Part shown: positions 35,482 through 45,222 of the stretch, piece after piece
Position numbering within the stretch: position 1 is the stretch's first letter
How the letters are laid out: each line of letters begins with the position of its first letter
Source: Pegethrix bostrychoides GSE-TBD4-15B
GTDB lineage: Bacteria > Cyanobacteriota > Cyanobacteriia > Elainellales > Elainellaceae
Assembly (NCBI GenBank): GCA_019359155.1
Contig: JAHHHV010000064.1
Span: 186,001-250,000 of the forward strand
Direction: 5' to 3'
DNA length: 64,000 nt
Program-made: the position numbers and the translations under genes
The notes under the pieces: model-generated
Database searches by the model: none
What the model was told of the DNA's origin: nothing
The model's input: only the letters and a program-made list of their open reading frames with translations

Positions 35482-36390
35482 TCAGTCGGTCTGCATCCAG
35501 GCTCTAGTCCCAAACGACTGGCAGGCCAAGGCCGCAACTTGGGCAGCTTGGTCGAGAGCTTCAACAAAGCCGGAGTGCAGCAGAAAGTAGCAGAATGCGC
35601 CGTGGAAAATATCGCCTGCACCCAGCGTATCTACGGCCTGGATGCTGGGCACAGATAGCTCGGCCTGCCGAGATGCATCGCGGTACAGAATTGGCTGCTC
35701 GCCCCGTGTTATTGCAATCCGAGGAATTTGCAGCCCTTGCAGATAGTCCAGTACCTCAGTCTGAGTCTGGCAGCAGGGTGGCAGGAAGTTGGCTGAGCAG
35801 ATTGCAGCATCGGCGCAGCGGAGAACAGCCTCAAATCCCGGCTTCCAGCTGCCTGCATCGATCACAACCGGAATGCTGGCTGCTCTGGCCTGTCGGGCAG
35901 TCTCTAGCCCTAGCGCCATCTGATGCCCGTCAATCAGCACGACCTGCACGCCCTGGAGCGCCGCTTGGACAACAGCCGTCGGGATCTGCTCAGGGCTGGC
36001 CTGGATACGGGTGGCGTTAATCGAAATCACGGCGCGTTCGCCCGTTGCCTGCGTCACCAGAATTGAAGAGGTAGGCGGTGGCTCCGGCGAATCCGGCTGC
36101 AAGTCAATGGGTTCAATCTGCTGCGCCAATAGATCTGCCAAGACAAAGCGACCGACAGGGTGGTTACCGATTACCCCCATCAGTCGCGCTATGTTGGGTT
36201 CTGCTGGATTGGCTGAAGCTGGATGAGCTGAGCCTGACAAAAACCGGAAGGCAATCGCGGCGTTGGTGGCTGGGCCGCCTGCGGCAATTGAGTAATCGAG
36301 CGCCACCTGCTTTTGATTCACCTGGGGCAGACTGGCGCTCAGGTAGATCAAGTCCAGCGTCACGAGGCCGACAAACAGCCCGACTGACAT
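35482..36390 (-). CDS. PfkB-family carbohydrate kinase
   Basis: 302 residues. Ribokinase fold: AAGGPATNAAIAFRFLSG (substrate motif), IAITRGEQPILYRD, and AVDTLGAGDIFHGAFCYFLL with the catalytic Asp in GAGD. Substrate not determined. It begins immediately after the sugar transferase stop codon (TAA then ATG), so the two are translated from one message. Confidence 0.9.
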   Translation of the reverse strand: MSVGLFVGLVTLDLIYLSASLPQVNQKQVALDYSIAAGGPATNAAIAFRFLSGSAHPASANPAEPNIARLMGVIGNHPVGRFVLADLLAQQIEPIDLQPDSPEPPPTSSILVTQATGERAVISINATRIQASPEQIPTAVVQAALQGVQVVLIDGHQMALGLETARQARAASIPVVIDAGSWKPGFEAVLRCADAAICSANFLPPCCQTQTEVLDYLQGLQIPRIAITRGEQPILYRDASRQAELSVPSIQAVDTLGAGDIFHGAFCYFLLHSGFVEALDQAAQVAALACQSFGTRAWMQTD

Positions 36391-37077
36391 TTAGCAGGCA
36401 CCCTTGCGGCGCAGCACGACCTGGATTGTTTTGAGAATTAGCTGGATGTCGTAGCCGATCGACCACTGCTGCATATAGTGCAGGTCGAGATCTACAATTT
36501 GCTCAAAGTCGCTGACGCTGGAGCGTCCGTTGGCCTGCCATTCGCCTGTCATACCGGGCTTGACTTCCAGCCGCCGCCAGTGGCGATTGTTGTAGCGGCT
36601 GACCTCATCCAGCGTCGGCGGACGAGTTCCCACTAAGCTCATATCGCCTTTCAGCACGTTCCAGAACTGAGGCAGCTCGTCTAGGCTAGTGCGGCGCAGA
36701 AACTTACCAACACGAGTAATGCGCGGGTCGCTGTCGTTTTTGAAGATATGACCGCTGGCCTGGTTTTGCACCGTATGCTTCAGCTGGTCAGCATTGGCTA
36801 CCATCGAACGGAACTTCCAGATCCGGAACTGCTGACCTCTCCAGCCGCAGCGCACCTGGCTATACAAGATTGGCCCTGGACTGTCGAAGTAGAGCGCTAG
36901 CGCCAGCGGCAGGAAGATGACTGCGGTAATTCCTAGGCCGACAACTGCACCCAAAATATCAAGCGCTCGCTTGGCAGGACTATAAACTGAAGCATGAACC
37001 TGCGATGCTCTGGATTTGGGGGAGAATCCGGCAGCTGCGGAAGAGAGTAGTAAGTGAGCGTTGGAGTGCGTTGTCAT
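36391..37077 (-). CDS. Bacterial sugar transferase (polyprenyl-phosphate hexose-1-phosphate transferase)
   Basis: 228 residues. Hydrophobic entry helix then RIWKFRSMVANADQL, TRVGKFLRRTSLDELPQFWN (catalytic Asp-Glu pair), GDMSLVGTRPP, and PGMTGEWQANGRSS. Transfers hexose-1-P to undecaprenyl phosphate to start exopolysaccharide or O-antigen. It could also start at the ATG at 37119. No SD is clear at either. Confidence 0.93.
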   Translation of the reverse strand: MTTHSNAHLLLSSAAAGFSPKSRASQVHASVYSPAKRALDILGAVVGLGITAVIFLPLALALYFDSPGPILYSQVRCGWRGQQFRIWKFRSMVANADQLKHTVQNQASGHIFKNDSDPRITRVGKFLRRTSLDELPQFWNVLKGDMSLVGTRPPTLDEVSRYNNRHWRRLEVKPGMTGEWQANGRSSVSDFEQIVDLDLHYMQQWSIGYDIQLILKTIQVVLRRKGAC

Positions 37078-37474
37078 AGTCTTGTCGAGTCGTCTACCTA
37101 ATAGGTCGCAAGTGAGCATTGGGGGCGGCTGGCGTTACAATTCGCATTAAACCGCGCTGCATATCTAGCAGTATGGTGGCTGAACCCAGATAACTATAGG
37201 ATTCTGTGGAGCCTTCATTAAGGCTTTACTCAAACGCAAGGATTTTGAAGAGCCGTATGGGATTTCCGTAATACAATGTTGTGATTTATACTGAAATGCT
37301 CTAAGTGGCAAACTGGATGCAGCGGTATTTGCCGACAGGACAGACTCGATCAGCATTCTCAGATGCCTCTAGCTGCGGGCATTTACGGATTTAGACTCTT
37401 GCGCTAGGCTAAACTCGCCATTAGCGCTATTGAATCTAGGTTTTAATCTGCCCTCAATTAATCCCTCAATTCAT
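37078..37474. other. Divergent intergenic region, about 397 bp
   Basis: Between the sugar-transferase operon (minus) and rsmI (plus). AT-rich pieces around 37180-37310. I see no convincing operator, RNA gene or small ORF. Confidence 0.6.
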
Positions 37475-38326
37475 ATGGATATTCAGGCTGGAACGCTCTA
37501 TATTGTCGGCACGCCGATCGGGAACCTGGAAGACATCAGCTTCCGGGCGATCAGTGTCTTGCAGCAGGTGAGCCAGATTGCGGCTGAGGACACGCGGCAT
37601 ACAGGCAGACTGCTCCAGCATTTTCAAATCAGCACGCCGCAGCTCAGCTACCATGACCACAATCGCCAGCAGCGGTTGCCGGAGCTGTTGGCACGGCTGC
37701 AAGCAGGCAGCAGCATCGCGCTGGTCACAGATGCCGGAATGCCGGGAATTTCTGATCCGGGCTGTGAGCTGGTGCAGGCGGCGGTAGCGGCGAGTATTCC
37801 AGTTGTGCCAATTCCGGGAGCAACTGCGGTGATTACGGCACTGAGCGCGGCCGGACTGCCCACCGAGCGATTTGTGTTTGAGGGGTTTCTGCCCGTCAAG
37901 ACGGCAGAGCGGCGGGAGCGACTAGAAGCCCTGCAAGCTGAAGCCCGGACGCTGGTGTTGTATGAAGCGCCTCATCGCCTGCGGCAAACGCTCCAGGATT
38001 TGCAAGACTGCTTTGGGGCGGAGCGGGCGGTGGTGCTAGCGCGCGAACTCACCAAGCTGCACGAACAGTTCTGGCGCGGCAGCTTGGCGGCAGCGCTGCT
38101 CTACTACCAGACACGAGAGCCGCAGGGCGAATTTACGCTGGTGCTGGCCGGACAGACTGCCGCTTTGCCGCAGCTTTCGGAGTCGGCGCTGCTGGCTGAG
38201 CTTCAGCAGTTGATCGATCAGGGAATTTCTCGCTCGCAGGCGAGCCGTCAGCTCGCGCAGCAGACTTCGCTCTCGCGCCGCCAACTCTATCAGCTGGCGC
38301 TCAGTCTCCCTGCCGTGGAGTCTTGA
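37475..38326 (+). CDS. rsmI: 16S rRNA (cytidine(1402)-2'-O)-methyltransferase
   Basis: 283 residues. GTLYIVGTPIGNLEDISFRA, AAEDTRHTGRLLQHF, SYHDHNRQQRLPEL, VTDAGMPGISDPGCELV and YEAPHRLRQTLQDL are RsmI hallmarks. 2'-O-methylates C1402 in the decoding centre. The start at the ATG at 37475 matches the family; the longer frame relies on TTG. Confidence 0.96.
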   Translation: MDIQAGTLYIVGTPIGNLEDISFRAISVLQQVSQIAAEDTRHTGRLLQHFQISTPQLSYHDHNRQQRLPELLARLQAGSSIALVTDAGMPGISDPGCELVQAAVAASIPVVPIPGATAVITALSAAGLPTERFVFEGFLPVKTAERRERLEALQAEARTLVLYEAPHRLRQTLQDLQDCFGAERAVVLARELTKLHEQFWRGSLAAALLYYQTREPQGEFTLVLAGQTAALPQLSESALLAELQQLIDQGISRSQASRQLAQQTSLSRRQLYQLALSLPAVES

Positions 38327-38338
38327 GGCGGCAGGGAG
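38306..38338 (+). terminator. Strong hairpin spanning the rsmI stop codon
   Basis: Perfect 10-bp inverted repeat CTCCCTGCCG / CGGCAGGGAG with a 13-nt loop that contains the rsmI TGA. There is no U tract after it, so it may protect the 3' end or pause rather than terminate. Confidence 0.5.
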
Positions 38339-38438
38339 CAGTAGAATTCAGATCAATTGAGATATTCTATAATCGTTAGCCTGTGCATTCAACATTCTGT
38401 ATCTTGTCCTGTCCAGGTAATCTGCGGCTAGCAAACCT

Positions 38439-39908
38439 ATGGATTTTTCAACCAAGCTTGCGGCAGCGGTTGCCCAAAATCAGTCGTTGCTCTCAGTGGG
38501 GCTAGATCCCAATCCAGAGCTGTTGCCGCAGCAATTTCAGAGCTGTAGCCTGACTCAGCGTTTGTTTAACTGGCTAGAGTTCGTGATTGCCCAAACTGCT
38601 GATCAGGTCTGCGCCTACAAGCCGACTCTGGGCTTTTATCAGGCGTTGGGTGCGCCGGGACTGGAGCTGCTTCAGCAGGTGCTAGCCATCATTCCGCCGC
38701 AGATTCCGGTGATTTTGGATGCCAAGCATGGCGACTTGAACAGCAGCAGCCTGATTGCCAACATGCTGTTTGAGCAGTGGCGGGTCGATGCCGTGACGCT
38801 GAGCGCCTATGCGGGGCAGGATGGGGTAGCGCCGTTTTTGGTCTATCCCGGCAAGCTGGCCTTTGTGCTCTGCTGTACCTCCAATCCTTCGGCGGTCGCT
38901 TTACAGCAGTTTGGGCAGCAGTTTGGGGCGGAGCCGCTGTATTTACAAATCGCCAAAGCTGCCCAGACTTGGGGAACGCCGGAGCAGGTGGGCTTAGAAG
39001 TGGGGACTGGCTCGCCAGAATTGCTGCGGCAGATGCGGAAATTGGCTCCAGAGCGGCTGATTTTGGTTCGTAGCATTTGGCAGGCCGAGGTAGATCTGCC
39101 GGAGCTGATTGGTGCAGGGCTAGATGCCAATGGTGAGGGGCTGCTGATTCCGGTGCCGCAAGACTGGCTGAGTCAGGCCGATCTGGCGAGTTCGGTGCAA
39201 AAGCTGCGCGTCGAAGTGAATCAGATTCGGGCTGAGGCGGTTAGTCCAATAGCGCCGCAGATTCCCGTCGGGGCAGCTTGCGATCTGTGGTCGAGCAATC
39301 TTTGCACGCTGAATCCGCATCCCCATCTGGATTTAATTTTGCAACTCTATGACGTGGGCTGCATTTTGTTCGGTGAGTTTGTGCAGGCATCTGGCGCGAC
39401 GTTTCCGTACTACATTGACCTGCGGAAAATCATTTCCAATCCGCAGCTGTTTCACCAGGTTTTGACCGCCTATGCTGAGATTCTGGCCGGACTGAAGTTC
39501 GACCGGATTGCGGGCATCCCCTACGGCTCGCTGCCAACCGCAACTGGGCTGTCGCTCCGGCTAAACCACCCGATGATCTTTCCGCGCAAGGAGGTGAAAG
39601 CGCACGGCACTCGGCGCTTGATTGAAGGGCATTTTCAGCCGGGAGAAACAGTGGTGGTGGTCGATGACGTGCTGATTAGCGGCAACAGCGCCATTGAAGG
39701 AGCCGAAAAGCTGAAGTCGGCGGGGCTGGAGGTGCAGGATATTGTCGTGCTGTTGGATCACGAGCAAGGAGTCAAGGATCGGCTACGACAGGCGGGTTTT
39801 AATGCCTATGCGGTGCTGACGCTCTCTGAGGTGATTGACACGCTCTACCAAGCAGGCCGAATGAACGAGACCCAGTATCAGGCGTTTGCGAGCGAAGACC
39901 CAGACTGA
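38439..39908 (+). CDS. pyrFE: Fused orotidine-5'-phosphate decarboxylase / orotate phosphoribosyltransferase
   Basis: 489 residues. N-terminal PyrF (group III): LSVGLDPNPELLP, VILDAKHGDLNSSS with the catalytic Lys-Asp pair, DAVTLSAYAGQDGVAPFL. C-terminal PyrE: YIDLRKIISNPQLFHQVL, IAGIPYGSLPTATGLSLRL and the PRPP loop VVVVDDVLISGNSAIEGAEK. It performs the last two steps of UMP synthesis. This PyrF-PyrE order is normal for cyanobacteria. Confidence 0.95.
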   Translation: MDFSTKLAAAVAQNQSLLSVGLDPNPELLPQQFQSCSLTQRLFNWLEFVIAQTADQVCAYKPTLGFYQALGAPGLELLQQVLAIIPPQIPVILDAKHGDLNSSSLIANMLFEQWRVDAVTLSAYAGQDGVAPFLVYPGKLAFVLCCTSNPSAVALQQFGQQFGAEPLYLQIAKAAQTWGTPEQVGLEVGTGSPELLRQMRKLAPERLILVRSIWQAEVDLPELIGAGLDANGEGLLIPVPQDWLSQADLASSVQKLRVEVNQIRAEAVSPIAPQIPVGAACDLWSSNLCTLNPHPHLDLILQLYDVGCILFGEFVQASGATFPYYIDLRKIISNPQLFHQVLTAYAEILAGLKFDRIAGIPYGSLPTATGLSLRLNHPMIFPRKEVKAHGTRRLIEGHFQPGETVVVVDDVLISGNSAIEGAEKLKSAGLEVQDIVVLLDHEQGVKDRLRQAGFNAYAVLTLSEVIDTLYQAGRMNETQYQAFASEDPD

Positions 39909-39948
39909 GTATGCTGTTGAGTCAGTTATGAGTTCAGTTAAAAGTACG

Positions 39949-42900
39949 CTAAATTCCGCGATTTTGAATTGAGATATGCAGCTTGCTAAACGGCACTGAC
40001 CAGTTAATGCCCTCCGTGGGTAAATAGCGAGAGCTGACAATCAGCAGCAGCGCCACCGTTGCTGCCAGCAGCCAAAATGCCCAGGCTGGAAATTTCACCA
40101 GGCCGAGCAGACTGTTGGCGAGGTAGAGAATCACCAGCGACACGATGATCACCAGCAGCAGCCCCGGCAGTTGGCTAACCAAAAGGCCGATGATTCCAAC
40201 TGCTACAATCGGCCAGATCAAGGCGGGCAAGCTGCCTAAAACCGACAGCACCCCAGATGTTTTGGGATTTCTGGAGCGCACCCAGAGATAGAAACTTTGC
40301 AGGGCGCGGTTCAGGACGCGAAACAAAGTGGTATTGCGAACGGCATTGCCTGTCGGCGGCGAATTTAGAATATCGCGCAGCACCAGCCCCGCTCTGGCCG
40401 CAATTTCTTCCAAGACAATCGTCGGTACATCTTCAGCCAGACTTTCGGAACCAACGCGGTAGACGTTGCGGAAATAGTCATCTACCTGCCGTGCATCTTT
40501 GAGCAGTTCGGCCACGGGCGCGGTCGCCAATTCTCTGACCGCAAATGGCGTGATGGCGCGATCAAAATAGCCGGAGACGGGCTGATATTTAGGCTTGAGC
40601 TTTTGCAGCATCAGCATCAGCTGCTGGTTGAGCTGCGTGATATCGCGCTCAGCTGCTTGATCTGCCAAGCGCGGTTTCTCAGCCTGTCCTGCGGCAACCA
40701 ACCGCTTGAGGAAGTCGTAGAGCTGATCGATTGAGGGCGAGACGATCAGTTTGGCGAGCGAGTCGTTGAGATTTCTCCAGCCCTCTGGATCAGCGGCCTT
40801 AAATTGCTGAAAGGCTGCTTCGAGCAGCGCTTCGGGCGGATGCTGCTGCAAGAACTTCTGGAGCTGTCGCGGACTAGAGCCCAGCAGTTTGGCGACGAGT
40901 TGATCAACTTGGTGAATGGCTGGCGGCTGCTGACTCGAACTGCTGAAGATCTGCACTCCCGCAAAAGCTGACTGATAGCCCAAGCCAGCCACCGTTTTTT
41001 GAAAGCTGCGTTTTGAAGGCATCAACTGCTGGCTCCAGTCGATCTGCTCGGCCATTGCGTCTTCCAGCACGTTGCCCAAATCAGCCTTGAGGATAGTGCG
41101 ATGGCCTGCGGTCACCATTGCATCCAAAAATTGCTCTCTAGAGGTCAGGGGTTTGCCTGCCGCCAGATGGCTGAGCTCTTTCAGCAGCAGTACTTTTTCG
41201 GTGGGCGTTGCGTCGGGCAGCGCTTCATCTACCAAGCGATCTAGATAAATTTGAGTTTTCTCGGCAGGGCTAGCATCACCTGGAATTTGAGCCAGCTGGC
41301 GGCGCACAAAGCCCTGAAAGTTCTGCATGGCCTCTGGCGTGAGCAAGGCTTCTACGACTCGGTTTAGGCCATCTAGCCGCCCCCACAAAATATCGTTCGA
41401 GCGCCAAGACTTTTTGAAGAAGCCGCCGAATGCGTTGAGCTGATCTCCAGCCAGCTTGTCGGTTAGCCCTTTGCCTTTACCAAAGCCGAACTGAGCCACA
41501 TCTGGACTGATCCGAATAATTTCAATTTGCTCTTTAGCCTGAATATCTGAAAGATACTCGTAGGAATAAACCTCTTCTTCAATGTAGCGAAAGCAGCGAA
41601 ATTTCGTCAGCAGTTCTTCAGAGAGTACAGAACCGCTGGCTGCAATGAGTTTCTCGGTCGCCTGCTCAATCTTAAACAGAATACTGCAATAGACTTCACT
41701 GTTATTTTCAAAATTCGGCTGCTGTTTGAACTGCTCTTCTAAGCGATAGAAGGACTGCTCTTGCAGCAAGGTCTCCGGCTGACTCAACTGCCCAGCCCGC
41801 TGCTTTAACTGCCCATAGACGCTGGAAAGCTTAGCCGAAACCTGCTGCTCGGCCTCGCTGAATGTCTGCGTTGACTCAGTGATCAGCGCTGCGGGAAGCT
41901 GGTTGAAAAAGTCGGCAGATACCTCAACCAGAGTCTCTTGCTGATCGAGTGCGTCTGGGTCAGTCGTGCGCCTTGATGACGGCTGAAACTCAGGTAGCTG
42001 CTGACTGTCAAACAAAAAGCGATGCAGCGCCAGCAGGTAGTCATAAATTTGCTTACGCGCCGTTTCTCGACTGCCCTCTGCCTGCGCCAGCAAGTCATAA
42101 AACGTTTGGCTCACGGGCTGCGATTGCAGCATTCCGGTCAACGCCGCCTGAACAATTTCGAGCAGCGAGATCTGCCAGCCGATTTTTTCAGCTAGATGCC
42201 TCAGCGTTGGGTGCAGGTCAGGATGCGCGACCTCGTTTTGGTACTGCGGCTCAGTCATACATTCACAGATCTTTTCGAGCAGAAAGAAATGTTTCCTCAA
42301 CGCATAGTTGACATCTAGATTGCGGATCTCTTGCCCGACGCGATGTAGAAAATTCTCTCGCTCTTTTTGCTTCTCTTGATCGGTAATATATTTGGCGAGG
42401 ATTTGAGCTGCTGTTTCTAACAGCGACTGATTTTTGGGGTCAACGCTAGTCTGGTCAATTCTTAGAATCAGGGGCAGAATTCGATCGCGCATTCCAACCA
42501 GGCGACAGCGAAGATAAACCTGTCGTCGTTGAATCATATCCAGCGACGGCTGATCTCCGCGCCGATTAGCTGCTAGCTTCGCTTCCCCGACCCGTTCAGC
42601 AGTCGCTCGCAGAAACTTATAGCGTAAGACACGCTCGTTGCGATCTTTGATTTCCTGCAAGTCGCTTGCAATACTCTCGTAGCGAGGCATTCCCACTAGC
42701 GAATCAGAAACCGTCTCCCAAATGTTCGGCCTCGGCATATTGTTGAACTTGGGACTCCCCAAAAACTGATCCGGGCTAGGATCAATATAAAATAGCCGCC
42801 GCTGCACTGGACGATAGGCAACGCGGTTATAGATTTCGCGAATTGTGTAGCTAAACGGACGGTTATCCAGCACACCGCCGTCTACAAAATGGAGCTTATA

Positions 42901-43755
42901 CCCGTCTGGAGGCGATTTAAGCGGCAGCTCACGCTTAACCAGATCTCCCCAGCGGATCAAACGCTGATCACTTGGGTCGTCAACGACAGACTCTCCAGGC
43001 GGTGGCAGTTTAACACTGACGACCGGGAACGCGACCGGAAAACAGGAGGTAATGCGGCAGAGCTTAGCGAGCGACTGCTGGGTTTGGGGCAGCGGCTGAA
43101 ACGGATGCTTGCGATAACGCCGATATTTCAGCAAAAATACAGTTTTGTGATCTTTAATCTCAATCACCGAACCCGTATTGTCAAACGCTTTAGAGACGCG
43201 GCCTAATGTATCCGTACCGGTCACAAATAGATCCAGCTCGCTAGAATCCGAGAACCATTCGCTGGCTGCCTTTTGTGGCTCAGTGTCCTGCTTATTAGAA
43301 GCCTGCTGGAACGCCTCTGCCAGACTGTCCTGGTAGTAGCCCTCGCCATCCAGCACCGAATTCGTCGGCTGGTGCGGATCAGACTGCTTCAGGTTGGTCT
43401 GCCGCAAAAGCTCGGCAATGTTGCCATTCTCACGCCAGATTTGGGCGAAGTTCTTGAAGTCAACCGCTACGTGCTGATTGCTGTTCGTCAAGGCATAGCT
43501 CAGCAGTACCCCGTTGATTCCGCCTGCGGACGTACCCGAAATCACGTCAACCACAATATCAGAATCAGTTAGTGCCTTCACTAGTTTATAGATGCCGCGC
43601 CCCCGCACCGCATTATAAAACTCTCGGCAAATGCCATTCATATAGATTGCCAGCGAAACGCCGCCGTATACGACTAACCCTAGCCGAAATTCCTGTCGGA
43701 ATTCAGGCTGCTGTAGCGGCGGCAATTTGGCGCCTGCGTTACTATTGCTATTCAT
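39949..43755 (-). CDS. Very long patatin-like lipase with C-terminal membrane anchor
   Basis: 1268 residues. N-terminal patatin domain: oxyanion loop LVVYGGVSLAIYMNGICREF, nucleophile VISGTSAGGINGVLLSYAL and the Asp of the dyad in LHFVDGGVLDNRPFSY, so an active acyl hydrolase is expected. A long helical body of about 800 residues (Gln/Glu-rich, coiled) is followed by about three transmembrane spans near the end (LIWPIVAVGIIGLLV, LLLVIIVSLVILYLANSL, FWLLAATVALLLIVSS). Last gene of the lipoxygenase operon, 28 bp after the P450. A membrane-bound lipase would feed free fatty acids to the lipoxygenase. GAGGTGA lies before the ATG. Confidence 0.92.
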   Translation of the reverse strand: MNSNSNAGAKLPPLQQPEFRQEFRLGLVVYGGVSLAIYMNGICREFYNAVRGRGIYKLVKALTDSDIVVDVISGTSAGGINGVLLSYALTNSNQHVAVDFKNFAQIWRENGNIAELLRQTNLKQSDPHQPTNSVLDGEGYYQDSLAEAFQQASNKQDTEPQKAASEWFSDSSELDLFVTGTDTLGRVSKAFDNTGSVIEIKDHKTVFLLKYRRYRKHPFQPLPQTQQSLAKLCRITSCFPVAFPVVSVKLPPPGESVVDDPSDQRLIRWGDLVKRELPLKSPPDGYKLHFVDGGVLDNRPFSYTIREIYNRVAYRPVQRRLFYIDPSPDQFLGSPKFNNMPRPNIWETVSDSLVGMPRYESIASDLQEIKDRNERVLRYKFLRATAERVGEAKLAANRRGDQPSLDMIQRRQVYLRCRLVGMRDRILPLILRIDQTSVDPKNQSLLETAAQILAKYITDQEKQKERENFLHRVGQEIRNLDVNYALRKHFFLLEKICECMTEPQYQNEVAHPDLHPTLRHLAEKIGWQISLLEIVQAALTGMLQSQPVSQTFYDLLAQAEGSRETARKQIYDYLLALHRFLFDSQQLPEFQPSSRRTTDPDALDQQETLVEVSADFFNQLPAALITESTQTFSEAEQQVSAKLSSVYGQLKQRAGQLSQPETLLQEQSFYRLEEQFKQQPNFENNSEVYCSILFKIEQATEKLIAASGSVLSEELLTKFRCFRYIEEEVYSYEYLSDIQAKEQIEIIRISPDVAQFGFGKGKGLTDKLAGDQLNAFGGFFKKSWRSNDILWGRLDGLNRVVEALLTPEAMQNFQGFVRRQLAQIPGDASPAEKTQIYLDRLVDEALPDATPTEKVLLLKELSHLAAGKPLTSREQFLDAMVTAGHRTILKADLGNVLEDAMAEQIDWSQQLMPSKRSFQKTVAGLGYQSAFAGVQIFSSSSQQPPAIHQVDQLVAKLLGSSPRQLQKFLQQHPPEALLEAAFQQFKAADPEGWRNLNDSLAKLIVSPSIDQLYDFLKRLVAAGQAEKPRLADQAAERDITQLNQQLMLMLQKLKPKYQPVSGYFDRAITPFAVRELATAPVAELLKDARQVDDYFRNVYRVGSESLAEDVPTIVLEEIAARAGLVLRDILNSPPTGNAVRNTTLFRVLNRALQSFYLWVRSRNPKTSGVLSVLGSLPALIWPIVAVGIIGLLVSQLPGLLLVIIVSLVILYLANSLLGLVKFPAWAFWLLAATVALLLIVSSRYLPTEGINWSVPFSKLHISIQNRGI

Positions 43756-43783
43756 GACTCACCTCTTAAAATTTCCCGAATCA

Positions 43784-45139
43784 TTATCCAGCATCGCATT
43801 TTGCGGTTCGCCGCACTCGCCCTACCGCAATCATCACGTCAATCAACATCTCCAGCGCCAGATCTTTGCCGGGGCAAATTCGGCCTGCATGCCGCTCCCC
43901 CACTGCATGAAACCCCATGTGATACGGGCAGAGATTTTCGCGTTCGGCATTAAACTCATAGGTCGTCTCACCCCAGAAACCCTTGTCCAGCAGCCCCAAA
44001 CTCATCGGAATCAGCAGCTTTGTGCCTGCCGGAAACTGCCGCTCTTGACCCGCGATCTCGGCAGTAAACGGCTCGGTGGCGACTCGATGCGTAGCGCTGA
44101 CGGGTGCCCAGAGGCGGGCGCACTCTAATAAAAACAGCCGCACTGCCTCCCGGTCTTGCAGATTGAGCGCGTCCCAATGTTGAGTCGGGTCAATGCTGGC
44201 GGTCTGCTGGTCTTTGTATGCGGGCAACGGACGGTAGCCCATAGCGGTGTAGCCCAGATGCAGCGGCCCTTGCAGCGCCGCAATTCCCATAATCGCAGTC
44301 ATCAGCTTAGCCAGCTCGCGACGTGTCATGCCGTGATACTCAGGACTGTCTTCGACAAAGCTGCTCAGAGCGGGAGACTGCTCGTAAACTGTGGCGGCGC
44401 GCTCGATTAGATCAGGTAAATCGCCGTGCCCCATCAGATTATTTTTTTGCAGCAGACTGCCGATTTCCGCCAGGTAATGCGTTGGCAGCAGGCGACTGTA
44501 ATGCAGGTCAGTCAAGAGCGCTATCGCTTCGACGTTGTCGGGATCAATGCCAAACATGACGTAATGCAGATAGCGCACTAGAAAGCCCATCCAGCCACGC
44601 TGGTCGTTGGTGAAAAACGCGCCGTCAGCATCATGTGGCATCTCGATGTAGTCAACCGCCAACTGGTCGAGTAGGCGATGCGCGGTCGCATCTTGCTGGC
44701 GGGCTGTAGTCGTTTCGTTGAGCAAGTAGCGCTGCATACAGGCGCGAAAGGCGGCGTGATCGCTGTCGTCGAGGTCATTAGACAACGCCAGCAAAAACAG
44801 GTTGCGGCCATTCACGTCCTGATTCGGCGCGTGATTTGCATCTAGAACTGAAGTGCCCAGTCGCCAACTCCGATGCTGAGGCGAGGTGAGCGCTGTTTCC
44901 AACTCGTCAAATTCGCCCATCACTACCTGTCCCGCACAGCAAAACGTTGAGCCAAGCGCCTGCCGCTTACTGTCTAGATAGGTCGGCTCGTTGGCCACCA
45001 GCCCTTCCACAAAGCTGATAATCGGCATCAGGGTTTGGCTCAGGTTCTCTTCTGGATGCTGCAAAGCCCAGGCTTGGAATTCATTCAAGGCTGGATTGAG
45101 TAGAGCAGAGAAAATACTTTCTAGATTGTCTGGATTCAT
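43784..45139 (-). CDS. Divergent cytochrome P450 linked to lipoxygenase
   Basis: 451 residues. P450 C-terminal hallmarks are readable: K-helix ExxR in LLECARLWAPVSATHRVA, the meander (FPAGTKLLIPMSLG, GETTYEFNAERE), and a heme-ligand loop HAVGERHAGRICPGKDLALE with the thiolate Cys at about 424. The I-helix lacks the usual acid-alcohol pair (region LMTAIMGIAALQGPLHLGYT), as in P450s that use peroxides rather than O2 (CYP74, CYP152, fungal Ppo). Given the lipoxygenase 76 bp upstream, a fatty-acid hydroperoxide isomerase, lyase or peroxygenase is likely. No redox partner gene nearby, which fits. Confidence 0.75.
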   Translation of the reverse strand: MNPDNLESIFSALLNPALNEFQAWALQHPEENLSQTLMPIISFVEGLVANEPTYLDSKRQALGSTFCCAGQVVMGEFDELETALTSPQHRSWRLGTSVLDANHAPNQDVNGRNLFLLALSNDLDDSDHAAFRACMQRYLLNETTTARQQDATAHRLLDQLAVDYIEMPHDADGAFFTNDQRGWMGFLVRYLHYVMFGIDPDNVEAIALLTDLHYSRLLPTHYLAEIGSLLQKNNLMGHGDLPDLIERAATVYEQSPALSSFVEDSPEYHGMTRRELAKLMTAIMGIAALQGPLHLGYTAMGYRPLPAYKDQQTASIDPTQHWDALNLQDREAVRLFLLECARLWAPVSATHRVATEPFTAEIAGQERQFPAGTKLLIPMSLGLLDKGFWGETTYEFNAERENLCPYHMGFHAVGERHAGRICPGKDLALEMLIDVMIAVGRVRRTAKCDAG

Positions 45140-45178
45140 GATTGAGATCTCAGTAATAGGATCGGCGACTCATATCTT

Positions 45179-45222
45179 CAAACTAAATGCAAACCAAACG
45201 CAAACTAAACACAAACTAAATA
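45179..45222. repeat. Four tandem 11-bp units between lipoxygenase and P450
   Basis: Variants of CAAACTAAATG (four units, one or two changes each). Lies at the 3' end of the lipoxygenase gene and in the gap before the P450. Confidence 0.9.

Noticed and set aside
36391-36466. Gene fusion of PfkB kinase and sugar transferase
   Set aside because: A TAA stop immediately precedes the kinase ATG, so they are two proteins from one message.
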